Below, piece after piece: positions 43,544 to 50,711 of a DNA stretch of 64,000 bases; position 1 is the stretch's first letter; each line of letters begins with the position of its first letter. A model generated the notes under the pieces. It made no database searches and was not told the DNA's origin. It was given only the letters and a program-made list of their open reading frames with translations. The position numbers and the translations under genes were made by a program. Location of the stretch: the NCBI RefSeq assembly GCF_022884085.1, contig NZ_JAGGCS010000002.1, positions 186,001 to 250,000 on the forward strand, read 5' to 3'. This DNA is from Paenirhizobium cremeum (GTDB taxonomy: Bacteria > Pseudomonadota > Alphaproteobacteria > Rhizobiales > Rhizobiaceae).

Positions 43544-43851
43544 GGAGGATTCTTCCTGTGATCGGATGCGGGGAGGCTAGGCGGAAGAGGGCGGAGAGGC
43601 AAGGGGTGGGGCTTTCAGCCGCTGGCGGCATCGCCCCTCATCAGGCTGCCGCCACCCGGCCGGCCTTTCGCTCTGGCTCAAGGCGTTTTTCGCTGCAATC
43701 GATTCACAGGATCGATTGCTCCGCTTCGCGGACCGCGCCTCACCCCGGCATGCGGGGAGAGAGGGGCAGGGTGAGGGGCGAACATCCTCTTGTTTTGTGG
43801 AGGTGTCGCTCATTTTTCCCAGCGGAAGAAGGAGAGCGGCACCCCAAGCCG
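43544..43851. other. 308-nt gap holding the second RIME/REP-like element
   Basis: The gap between the peptidase start and the oxygenase stop is filled mainly by the repeat at 43631-43781. The rest is GC-rich and should include the peptidase promoter just right of 43543. No other gene or RNA was recognised. Confidence 0.6.
43631..43781. repeat. RIME/REP-like intergenic palindromic element, copy 2, with internal hairpin
   Basis: Bounded by TCGCCCCTCA (43631-43640) and its exact reverse complement TGAGGGGCGA (43772-43781). The interior includes a separate perfect hairpin, GCAATCGAT (43695-43703) with ATCGATTGC (43711-43719), and a GCGGGGAGAGAGGGG-type right half shared with the copy at 6849-6964. 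The extra central hairpin makes this copy longer, as if a second small repeat had inserted into a RIME-like unit. Confidence 0.7.
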
Positions 43852-44847
43852 TCACATCGTCTTGCCGCCGAAGTTGGCGGCGATGCGCATTTGCAGGTAG
43901 TCGTGCGCGGTCATCGGTTCGTACTTCTTTTCCGGGCCCTGGATCACGGCGTCGCAATTGGCCTGGCAGAAGAAGGCGAGCGAATAGCGCGGCCCGTGCG
44001 GCTCGTCCGGACGAGGCATGCGCACCCGGTGGAGCGTCGACTTCAGCTTGTCGTCGCTCCAGCGCATCAGCATATCGCCGATGTTGCAGGTGACGACGCC
44101 CGGAAGCGGCGGGATCGAGGTCCAGCTCTGGCTCTCGTATTCATGGCCCGGGCAGACCTGCAGGCCGCCCTGGCCGGGACGCTGGTGCAGCAGCGTCAGG
44201 CAATCGTAATCGGTGTGGGCGCCGGCGCGCCATGCCTTGTAGTCCTCCGGCTTCGGATCGACGAGCGGCAGGTAATGCAGGAGCCGCAGCGTGCTCTGAT
44301 ATTCCTTCGACGCGGGGTCATGCAGCGTGGTGAAGAAATCCTCCGGGAAGCCGAGCTTCAGGGCGAAGCAGGAGAGAACCTTCATGCCGAGTTCCCAGTT
44401 GACTCGTTCGAAGGCCAGCATCTTTTCCTTGAAATCCGGCAGTTCCTCCTCGCTCGGCCACAGCACGGCCATGCGGGGAAGAGTGATCTGGTAGCTTTCC
44501 TTCTGGTCGGCCGTGCCGGTCGAGGGGCGCACTTGCGCCTTGTATTCCCAGCCGGAATTGGTGCCTTTCAGCAGCGGATATTTGCCCTTCACCTCGGCCG
44601 GCAGGTCGAAGAAGCGGGCTTCGTATTCGAAGGCCTCGTCGATCTGTTCCTGCGGAATGCCGTGGTTGACGAGCTGGAAGAAGCCGACCGTGGTTGCGGC
44701 TTCCCAGAGCTGATCGGCGATCTCGGCCTTGCGGTTTTCGAAATCGCTCATGTCGATCTGGCGGATTTCGCGCTCCGCCTCGAGACCTTCGCCGCCGACG
44801 GTCGTTTCCTTGTTCAGTTCTGCAAGGCCATAGGAATTAGCACTCAT
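43852..44847 (-). CDS. 2-oxoglutarate/Fe(II) oxygenase, isopenicillin-N-synthase type; candidate purine-related dioxygenase
   Basis: 331 aa from the ATG at 44847 (MSANSYGLAELNKE) with GGAGA 6 nt upstream; an ATG four codons earlier lacks spacing. Residues 28-130 form the N-terminal DIOX_N region (GFFQLVNHGIP), and the catalytic jelly roll carries His211-x-Asp213 (AHTDYD), His273 (LHRVRMP) and the 2-oxoglutarate-binding Arg287-x-Ser289. A complete active site, so a functional oxygenase is likely. It lies downstream of an NMT1-type ABC operon and has its own copy of the putative xanthine riboswitch, suggesting it oxidises a purine or derivative. That is inference; the family also includes thymine hydroxylase and many others. 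Confidence 0.88.
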   Translation of the reverse strand: MSANSYGLAELNKETTVGGEGLEAEREIRQIDMSDFENRKAEIADQLWEAATTVGFFQLVNHGIPQEQIDEAFEYEARFFDLPAEVKGKYPLLKGTNSGWEYKAQVRPSTGTADQKESYQITLPRMAVLWPSEEELPDFKEKMLAFERVNWELGMKVLSCFALKLGFPEDFFTTLHDPASKEYQSTLRLLHYLPLVDPKPEDYKAWRAGAHTDYDCLTLLHQRPGQGGLQVCPGHEYESQSWTSIPPLPGVVTCNIGDMLMRWSDDKLKSTLHRVRMPRPDEPHGPRYSLAFFCQANCDAVIQGPEKKYEPMTAHDYLQMRIAANFGGKTM

Positions 44848-44896
44848 TTCAGTCTCCATAGAGGTTTCGGCACCGGACCGTCCGGCGCCTTCCAAA

Positions 44897-44954
44897 AGGA
44901 GCAATGACCCGGCGCCCACAGAAACCCGTGGGGCGCTTGACTGCTTCTACTCCT
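44897..44954 (-). ncRNA. putative xanthine-I (NMT1-motif) riboswitch, oxygenase leader
   Basis: Read on the minus strand, AGGAGTA (44954-44948) pairs with TGCTCCT (44903-44897) as an outer stem. Inside are the conserved strands GAAGCAGTCA and GGGTCATT around a GC-rich hairpin (arms GCGCC-CAC and GTG-GGCGC). The element ends 49 nt before the oxygenase start. The same two strands occur upstream of the NMT1-type binding protein (47726-47767), where the outermost stem pair shared by both elements has changed from G-C to C-G. Conserved strands around a variable hairpin, before NMT1-type and purine-oxidation genes in a rhizobium, is what I know of the NMT1 motif. Not tested with a covariance model. 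Confidence 0.65.
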
Positions 44955-45010
44955 GCCTCCGCCTCCGGCCGCACGGCCGGGGACGGAATTTCACGGCCGG
45001 CACTGCCGGC

Positions 45011-45799
45011 TCACTGCCCCTTGGGAATGCTCCAGGGGAAGAAGAGGCGCTGCACCAGCGAGACGAGCTGGAAGAGCAGCAGCGACATCAGCACCAGCAC
45101 GGAGAGCCCCGCCCAGGCCTGAGGAAGCTTGAAGAATGATGTCGAGAACTGGATGAAGTAGCCGATGCCCTTCTCGGCTGCGACGAACTCGGCCACCACC
45201 GCGCCGATGACGGCAAGCGTCACCGAAATCTTCAGCGCGGAGAAGATGTAGGGGATCGCATAGGGCAGGCGGATCTGGGTGATCTCCCTGTGCGCCGGCG
45301 CCTTGAGGCTCTTCGAAAGTTCGATCAGTTCCGGCGGCGTCGCCATCAGGCCGGTGGCGGTCGAGACGACCAGCGGAAAGAAGGTGATGAGGCAAGTGAT
45401 GACGATGCGCGGGGCATCGCCCGAGCCCAGAACCACGATGATGATCGGCGCGACGGCGACGATCGGGGTGGACTGGACGACCACGAGGATCGGATAGAGC
45501 GCGTCCGACAGCATCTTCGAGCGGGTGAGCATGACGGCGATGGGGAGCGCGATGGCGATCGACAGAAAATAGCCGATCAGCGCGACGCGCAGGGTCGCCC
45601 AGACATGTTCGATCCAGCGCTTGACCTCGATGTCGCCGAAGCCCTCCATGACGATGCGCGAGGGGGCGGGCAGGATGAAGGACGGTATGGCGAAGACGCG
45701 GGTCGAGGCTTCCCAGAGGATCAGGATCAGCAGGAAGGTTGCGGCCGGCAATATGCCGGGGGTGTCCAGGAAGCGGCGGAAGGCGGTCCGGTTGTTCAT
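45011..45799 (-). CDS. NMT1/taurine-type ABC transporter permease
   Basis: 262 aa, six membrane helices (first about residues 16-35, ILPAATFLLILILWEASTRVF). Family marks are FILPAPSRIV, ALPIAVMLTRSKMLSDALYPILVVVQSTPIVAVAPIIIVVLGSGDAPRIVI and the EAA-like loop ELIELSKSLKAPAHREITQIRLPYAIPYIFSALKIS. This is the SsuC/TauC/ThiX type. It lies 2 nt from the ATPase gene. A GC-rich stem (CCGGCCG / CGGCCGG, about 44966-44981) lies downstream, before the oxygenase leader. Confidence 0.93.
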   Translation of the reverse strand: MNNRTAFRRFLDTPGILPAATFLLILILWEASTRVFAIPSFILPAPSRIVMEGFGDIEVKRWIEHVWATLRVALIGYFLSIAIALPIAVMLTRSKMLSDALYPILVVVQSTPIVAVAPIIIVVLGSGDAPRIVITCLITFFPLVVSTATGLMATPPELIELSKSLKAPAHREITQIRLPYAIPYIFSALKISVTLAVIGAVVAEFVAAEKGIGYFIQFSTSFFKLPQAWAGLSVLVLMSLLLFQLVSLVQRLFFPWSIPKGQ

Positions 45800-45801
45800 G
45801 G

Positions 45802-46584
45802 TCAGGCCTCTCGCTTCAAGAGGAGATTGCGGAGATAGCCCGAGTAATCCTGCATTGCCTTCGATCCCGTGGTCTCGACACCGCGGGGACGCGGGATATC
45901 GATGGCGAGATCTTCCGCGACCGTGCCGGGCCGGCCGCTCATCACCAGAACCCGGTCTGCAAGAAGCACGGCCTCGCTGATCGAGTGGGTGATGAAAAGA
46001 ACGGTCTTGGGCTGGGATTCCCAGATGCGCAGGAGTTCGAACCCCATTTCCTCGCGGGTCAGCGCGTCGAGCGCGGAGAAGGGTTCGTCCATCAGCAGGA
46101 TATCGGGGTTGAGATGCAGGGCGCGCGCAATGCCGACACGCTGCTGCATGCCGCCGGAAAGTTCCGAGGGGAGGCGCTTTTCGAAGCCGGCAAGGCCGAC
46201 CTTGGCCAGCAGTTCGCGGGCGCGAAGGCGGTCTTCCGCCGAAACGCGCCCGGTCTTGTGACGTATCGGGAAGACGACATTGTCCTCGATGGATGCCCAG
46301 GGCAGGAGCGTCGGCTTCTGGAAGACGATGCCGACATCGTCACGCGGTTCGGTGACGGGATGACCGAACACATCGACCGAACCGGAGGTCGGCGGAAGCA
46401 GGCCGGCGATCGAGCGCAGCAGTGTGGACTTGCCGCAGCCCGAGGGACCGAGAACCGCCACGAACTGGTGGCGGCTCACGTCGAAGCTCACCGCCCGCAA
46501 TGCCTCGAGCGGACCCGAGGAGGTCTGGTAGACCTGCCCCATGGCCTTGAACGACAATGCGGGGGGGGAAATGGAACCGGCCAT
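45802..46584 (-). CDS. NMT1/taurine-type ABC transporter ATPase
   Basis: 260 aa. Walker A GPSGCGKST, Q-loop FQKPTLLPWASIEDNV (the LLPW form typical of SsuB/TauB/ThiZ), signature LSGGMQQR, Walker B ILLMDEPFSALDALTREEM and ITHSISEAV. The codons just after the start contain a run of eight C (46568-46561 on the minus strand), a possible slippage point. The gene lies 9 nt after the binding-protein stop and is co-transcribed with the permease. Confidence 0.94.
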   Translation of the reverse strand: MAGSISPPALSFKAMGQVYQTSSGPLEALRAVSFDVSRHQFVAVLGPSGCGKSTLLRSIAGLLPPTSGSVDVFGHPVTEPRDDVGIVFQKPTLLPWASIEDNVVFPIRHKTGRVSAEDRLRARELLAKVGLAGFEKRLPSELSGGMQQRVGIARALHLNPDILLMDEPFSALDALTREEMGFELLRIWESQPKTVLFITHSISEAVLLADRVLVMSGRPGTVAEDLAIDIPRPRGVETTGSKAMQDYSGYLRNLLLKREA

Positions 46585-46593
46585 GCGCGAGGC

Positions 46594-47589
46594 TTACTCG
46601 GCGAGGAAGCTGCGGTTGACGCTCTTTTCCGGGTCAAGCGCTGCCGGATCGAGCTTCTGGGAGGCGGCGACGCGCTTCCAAGTCTCGGCGAGGCGCGCGG
46701 TTTCGAAGGTGCCGAGGCCATCCTTGTCGGTGACCTCGTTGAATTCGAGGACCATGGTGTCCATGATCGCGCCCTTGACCACGTCGACAGGCAGTTCCGG
46801 CACGAGCTTGTTGACCGAAACGGCGGCGTCATCCGGATTGGCCTTCACGTATTCCAACGACTTCTTGAAGGCCTTGACGAAGCGTTTTGCAACGTCCGGG
46901 CGCTCGGTGATGAACTTGTCGGAGGCAAGCAACGAGGCGGAATAGAGGTCGAGGCCGGCGGCGTACCACGGCATGATTTCCAGTTCCTTGCCGGCTTGCG
47001 CTGCCTGGCCGTTGAAGATCGAAACATTGGTCATCCAGGCGATGATGACGTCGGTCGCGCCGGTCATCAGCATCGGGCCGAGGGCACCGGGATCGGCCTT
47101 GGTCAGCGTGATGTCGGATTCGGAGAGGCCCTTGTCGGCGAGGACGAGCGGCAGGAAGACGTTGGAGGAGGTAAACGGCGAGGTGGCGACCTTCTTGCCC
47201 TTGACGTCCTCGATCTTGGAAATGCCGGAACCCTTCAGGGCGAAGAAGGCGTGCGGGCCCTTGTTGAAGATCGACATGATGCCGGTGACGGCAACCTTCT
47301 CGGTGACCTGGGCGGCCATCAGCGCGCCGATATCGGCCGAACCGACGTCGGAGGTGCCAGCCGCAAGGCGGGTGATCGCTTCTGTGGAGCCGCGGCCGGG
47401 CTCGACCTTTACTTCGATGCCTTCCTCGGCGCAGAAGCCCTTGTCCATACAGACGTAGATCGGCGCCTTGTCGCCGCCCGGCAGCCAGTCGAGCTGGAAG
47501 ACCACGCTGTCGGCGGCGGAAGCCGAGCCGGCGAGCAGCGTTGCGAAAAGCGAGACGTAAAGGCGTTTGGCAAAGCGGGCTTTGGTCAT
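46594..47589 (-). CDS. NMT1/THI5-like ABC substrate-binding protein, candidate purine binder
   Basis: 331 aa from ATG (MTKARFAKRLYVSLFATLLAGSASAADSV), a clear signal peptide cleaved near ASA-AD. The frame continues upstream through the leader but without a ribosome site. The NMT1 fold shows in FQLDWLPGGDKAPIYVCMDKGFCAEEGIEVKVEPGRGSTEAITRLAAGTSDVGSADIGALMAA and TSPFTSSNVFLPLVLADKGL. Family members bind thiamine precursors, sulfonates or nucleobase-like compounds. The putative xanthine riboswitch 136 nt upstream and a guanine-deaminase-like gene on the other side suggest a purine; this is inference. Confidence 0.88.
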   Translation of the reverse strand: MTKARFAKRLYVSLFATLLAGSASAADSVVFQLDWLPGGDKAPIYVCMDKGFCAEEGIEVKVEPGRGSTEAITRLAAGTSDVGSADIGALMAAQVTEKVAVTGIMSIFNKGPHAFFALKGSGISKIEDVKGKKVATSPFTSSNVFLPLVLADKGLSESDITLTKADPGALGPMLMTGATDVIIAWMTNVSIFNGQAAQAGKELEIMPWYAAGLDLYSASLLASDKFITERPDVAKRFVKAFKKSLEYVKANPDDAAVSVNKLVPELPVDVVKGAIMDTMVLEFNEVTDKDGLGTFETARLAETWKRVAASQKLDPAALDPEKSVNRSFLAE

Positions 47590-48001
47590 TCCTGATTGTT
47601 CTCCTGTGCTCACGGGGCCTTCGATCCTGCGGTCTGAGACGGCAGGTGGCTCTATTGCTTTGTTGGAATGGGGCGAGGCGGTGCGAAGCGGCATTTTTCC
47701 GGCGAAAAGCAAAAGGTCTCTCACTCGAGCAATGTCCCAGGCAAAGGGCCCTGACCGCTTCTACTCGCCATCTTCTCCGTGCATCTTCCGTGCCAGATCG
47801 GATTTGCTGCCGTTTTGCGGGGGTTTGCCGCGTGGCTCGAAAACGGCGATTGCTCCTTGAGCAAAAAGACTGGCGAGATGATGTATATTGCTCAAACTAT
47901 ATGCAAATGGCGCATTGCTTATTATTTTGGCTTTTTGTCTTGCGGTCGTGGTTCCGCGCCTTTAGCCTTCCGGAAACGGACGGCAAAGAAAGGCAAGATA
48001 C
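47590..48001. other. 412-nt divergent control region of the candidate purine locus
   Basis: Without a gene. It holds the leftward leader with the putative riboswitch (47726-47767) and presumably both divergent promoters. A cluster of TTGCTC/GAGCAA half-sites is visible: TTGCTC-CTT-GAGCAA at 47850-47864 and TTGCTCAA at 47888-47895, the latter an exact reverse complement of TTGAGCAA at 47857-47864. Such spaced symmetric sites suggest a regulator. The stretch 47880-47945 is AT-rich and promoter-like. Confidence 0.5.
47726..47767 (-). ncRNA. putative xanthine-I (NMT1-motif) riboswitch, ABC transporter leader
   Basis: On the minus strand CGAGTA (47767-47762) pairs with TGCTCG (47731-47726). Inside lie GAAGCGGTCA and GGGACATT around a short hairpin (CAGG / CCTG). 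It shares 14 of 15 bases of its 5' strand and 11 of 12 of its 3' strand with the element at 44897-44954, while the hairpin between them is unrelated in sequence. It is 136 nt upstream of an NMT1-type binding protein, the gene class for which I know the motif to be named. Confirmation needs a covariance-model search. Confidence 0.65.
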
Positions 48002-48499
48002 GTGACCGCGGCTAACGGTATCAGGGAAAACGACGAAACCTACCTGCGTCTTTCGATCGATGTCGCGAAGCGTTCGCGAGAGCGGGGCGATCATCCCTTC
48101 GGCGCGATCCTTGTCGGTCCGGATGGCGCGGTATTGCTGGAAGCGATGAATACCTGCGGCACGGAGGGCGACCGTACCGGACACGCCGAGCGTAACCTGA
48201 TGACCGCGGCCTCGAAGAAATACGATGTCGAATTCCTCCGAGGCTGCACCATGTATACGAGCGCCGAACCCTGCGCCATGTGCGCCGGATCGGTCTATTG
48301 GACCGGTGTCGGCCGCGTGGTGCATGGCATGAGCGAGAAGGCCTTGAAGGATCTGATCGGTCCCGATCCGGAAAACCTCACCATGGACCTGCCGTGCCGA
48401 ACGGTATTTGCTTCCGGCCAGCGCTGCGTCGAGGTGGTCGGACCGCTGCTGGAGGAGGAATCCGCAGTCGTGCATGAGGGGTTCTGGACAGGACTTTGA
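48002..48499 (+). CDS. cytidine-deaminase-superfamily enzyme, likely guanine deaminase
   Basis: 165 aa from a GTG start (MTAANGIRENDETYLRLSIDVAKRSRERGDHPFGAILV). Zinc site His61-Ala-Glu63 (GHAERN) and Cys91-x-x-Cys94 (PCAMC), with HPFGA and TSAEP as in the short, Bacillus GuaD-type guanine deaminases. It would convert guanine to xanthine, or act on a related nucleobase. It is divergent from the NMT1-type ABC operon whose leader has a putative xanthine sensor, which favours a purine substrate. tRNA adenosine deaminases share these motifs but lie in other contexts. Confidence 0.85.
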   Translation: MTAANGIRENDETYLRLSIDVAKRSRERGDHPFGAILVGPDGAVLLEAMNTCGTEGDRTGHAERNLMTAASKKYDVEFLRGCTMYTSAEPCAMCAGSVYWTGVGRVVHGMSEKALKDLIGPDPENLTMDLPCRTVFASGQRCVEVVGPLLEEESAVVHEGFWTGL

Positions 48500-48620
48500 A
48501 CGCCTGGCGCGGCCGTTGCCAGGGCCGACGGCAAATTCCACGCCTGTAGTATCGCGATAATACCCGCCGGTTTCCGATCTTTGCTAGCGTCCGCCCGACA
48601 CATCGAAACGGGAGGATGAC

Positions 48621-49187
48621 ATGTCGAAAAAGATCCTGATGATCGTCGGCGATTTCGCCGAGGACTACGAGACCATGGTGCCGTTCCAGACGCTGCTTGC
48701 CGTCGGGCATACGGTGCATGCGGCCTGCCCCGGCAAGAAGGCCGGACAGTCGATCGCAACCGCGATCCACGATTTCGAGGGCGACCAGACCTATAGCGAA
48801 AAGCGCGGCCACAACTTCGCGCTCAACGCCACCTTCGCCGATGTCAAGGCTTCCGACTACGATGCGCTGGTGATCCCCGGCGGCCGCGCGCCGGAATATC
48901 TGCGCCTCAACCCTGACGTCATCGCCGCCGTGAAGCATTTTTTCGATGCTGACAAGCCCGTCGCCGCCGTCTGCCATGGCGCGCAGATCCTTGCGGCTGC
49001 CGGTGTCCTGTCCGGCCGCATCTGCTCGGCCTATCCGGCCTGCCGCCCCGAAGTTGAGCTTGCCGGCGGCAAATATGCCGAGATTGCCATCGACGCTGCC
49101 GTGACCGACGGCAAGCTGGTGACGGCACCCGCCTGGCCGGCGCATCCGGCGTGGCTTTCGCAGTTCATGTCGGTTCTTTCCGCCTGA
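48621..49187 (+). CDS. DJ-1/PfpI-family protein
   Basis: 188 aa from ATG after GGGAGGATGAC. Class I glutamine-amidotransferase-like fold with the nucleophile elbow AVCHGAQ (Cys118-His119), Glu14 region DFAEDYE, and [14 protein letters not shown]. The family contains glyoxalase III/deglycase-like enzymes, proteases and stress proteins. The 40-residue loop [28 protein letters not shown] is typical of one bacterial subgroup. A monocistronic unit, with a hairpin after its stop. Exact activity unknown. Confidence 0.9.
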   Translation: MSKKILMIVGDFAEDYETMVPFQTLLAVGHTVHAACPGKKAGQSIATAIHDFEGDQTYSEKRGHNFALNATFADVKASDYDALVIPGGRAPEYLRLNPDVIAAVKHFFDADKPVAAVCHGAQILAAAGVLSGRICSAYPACRPEVELAGGKYAEIAIDAAVTDGKLVTAPAWPAHPAWLSQFMSVLSA

Positions 49188-49197
49188 TATCGTTCGG

Positions 49198-49233
49198 CCA
49201 GACGAATGGCGGCTTAGGCTCGCCGCCGTCTGG
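49198..49233 (+). terminator. hairpin after the DJ-1/PfpI gene
   Basis: CCAGAC (49198-49203) with GTCTGG (49228-49233), and GGCGGC (49208-49213) with GCCGCC (49222-49227), form a two-part GC-rich stem 11 nt after the stop codon. No T-run follows, so termination is only likely. Confidence 0.5.
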
Positions 49234-49335
49234 CCCTTAGATGCTGCGCATCGCGCTTTTCGAAAATCGATTTCGATCGTCGGGCCGATGCGATAGGTTC
49301 GGGTTGTCGGAGGTAACGCACATCGGGAGGACGGC

Positions 49336-49686
49336 ATGTGCAAGCTCTTCATCCAGGCTGATCCCGGTCTCTGGGAAAGCCACACCAAGTCGATGCGCAT
49401 CGACGGCATGGTCACCAGTGTGCGGCTCGAGAATTTCTTCTGGATGACACTGGAGGAGATCGGCCGGCGCGACCGCATGACGGTGATCCAGCTCATCGCC
49501 AAGCTTTACCACGAATCGATCGATGCCGGGCATGACCTCGGCAATTTTACCTCGTTCCTGCGCGTATGCTGCGGACGTTACCTTTCGCTGCAGCTTTCCG
49601 GCGACATTCCCGACAATACGGACCTGCCAATCTCCTCGCTCGACGCGGACCGCATTCTCAATGCCGAGCAGGCCAAGTATCACTGA
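49336..49686 (+). CDS. ribbon-helix-helix (RHH_4-type) domain protein
   Basis: 116 aa from ATG after GGGAGGACGGC. The middle reads KSMRIDGMVTSVRLENFFWMTLEEIGRRDRMTVIQLIAKLYHESIDAGHDLGNFTSFLRVCCGRYL, a ribbon-helix-helix fold at about residues 20-80 (strand SVRLENFFW, then two helices). This small family is common in rhizobia and is often mislabelled as aryl-sulfate sulfotransferase. It is likely a DNA-binding or toxin-antitoxin-like regulator; no partner gene is adjacent. A strong terminator follows 68 nt downstream. Confidence 0.85.
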   Translation: MCKLFIQADPGLWESHTKSMRIDGMVTSVRLENFFWMTLEEIGRRDRMTVIQLIAKLYHESIDAGHDLGNFTSFLRVCCGRYLSLQLSGDIPDNTDLPISSLDADRILNAEQAKYH

Positions 49687-49753
49687 CACGCGGTGGTTCG
49701 CGGCGCGGTGTGGATGGACGACGCGCCGTTCTTCGCTTCGATCGCTTCAAAAG

Positions 49754-49778
49754 AAAGGGCGCCGAAGCGCCCTTTTTT
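49754..49778 (+). terminator. Rho-independent terminator
   Basis: AAAGGGCGC (49754-49762), tetraloop CGAA and GCGCCCTTT (49767-49775) followed by a T-run to 49778. It terminates the RHH gene and, because the A-run on the left is a T-run on the other strand, could also serve the leftward permease operon ending at 49794. Confidence 0.9.
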
Positions 49779-49793
49779 CCGTTTAACAGGCTT

Positions 49794-50711
49794 TCACCGT
49801 TTCAGCATTCTCGGATCGAGCGCGTCGCGGATGGCGTCGCCGATATAGTTGACGCTCAGGACCGTCAGCGAGATCGCAAGCCCCGGCCACAGCACGCGGG
49901 ACGGGTTGATCTGCAGGAAGTTGGCGCCGTCATAGAGAAGGCGGCCCCAGGTCGGGAAGTCCGAGGGGAAGCCGAGCCCGAGGAAGGAGAGCGCCGATTC
50001 CGTGATGATGGCCGAGGCGATGCCAAGCGTCGCCGAAACCATGATCGAGCTCATGACATTGGGCAGGATGTGTTTGAGGATCACCCGGTATTCATGCATG
50101 CCGCTCGACTTGGCGGCGAGGATGAATTCCTGGCTTTTGACCGCAAGCACGTCGCCACGCACGATGCGGGCGGTATGCATCCAACTCGTAATCCCGATGA
50201 CGAAGACGATCAGGATGAAGATGCCGGTTTCAGGCCCGAAGGCTGCCCTCAACGTATCGCGGAAGAGCATGATGACGACGAGCAGCAGCGGCAGCAGCGG
50301 CAGCGCAAGAAAGAGGTCGGTGAGCCGCATCAGCGGCCCGTCGATCCGCTTGAGATAGCCCGCGAGAACCCCGACCAGCGTGCCGAGGAAGAGCGACAGA
50401 AGCATGGCGGTCATGCCGACGGCGAGCGAGATCTGCCCGCCGGCGAGAACCTGGGCCAGCATGTCGTGGCCGAGATTGTCCGTGCCGAAGGGGTGGGCGA
50501 AGGACGGCCCCTGGTTCTTGGCGCGGATGTCGATCTTGTTCGGATCGATCGTATGGATGAAGGGGCCGAGATAGACTGCGGCGACGATGAAGGCGAAGAC
50601 CGCGAGGCCGGCGACGCCGCCGGGATGCGCGCGGAACTGCCGCCAGAGATCGGCAAGCGGCGAACTCTTCCTCTCGGCTGCGGGAGCAATTGCGACGGTC
50701 GTGTCAGTCAT
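49794..50711 (-). CDS. peptide-type ABC transporter permease (DppC/OppC-like)
   Basis: 305 aa from ATG (MTDTTVAIAPAAERKSSPLADLWRQFRAHPG), overlapping the end of the upstream permease gene by 8 nt. DppC pattern: HPFGTDNLGHDMLAQVLAGGQISLAVGM, LKRIDGPLMRLTDLFLALPLLPLLLVVIMLF and the loop ILAAKSSGMHEYRVILKHILPNVMSSIMV, with ESALSFLGLGFPSDFPTWGRLLYDGA near the end. Last gene of the leftward binding-protein / permease / permease operon. Confidence 0.94.
   Translation of the reverse strand: MTDTTVAIAPAAERKSSPLADLWRQFRAHPGGVAGLAVFAFIVAAVYLGPFIHTIDPNKIDIRAKNQGPSFAHPFGTDNLGHDMLAQVLAGGQISLAVGMTAMLLSLFLGTLVGVLAGYLKRIDGPLMRLTDLFLALPLLPLLLVVIMLFRDTLRAAFGPETGIFILIVFVIGITSWMHTARIVRGDVLAVKSQEFILAAKSSGMHEYRVILKHILPNVMSSIMVSATLGIASAIITESALSFLGLGFPSDFPTWGRLLYDGANFLQINPSRVLWPGLAISLTVLSVNYIGDAIRDALDPRMLKR

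Noticed and set aside
45739-47595. 618-codon open frame on the plus strand opposite the NMT1-type ABC genes
   Set aside because: Fully antisense to an ATPase and binding protein with all expected motifs.
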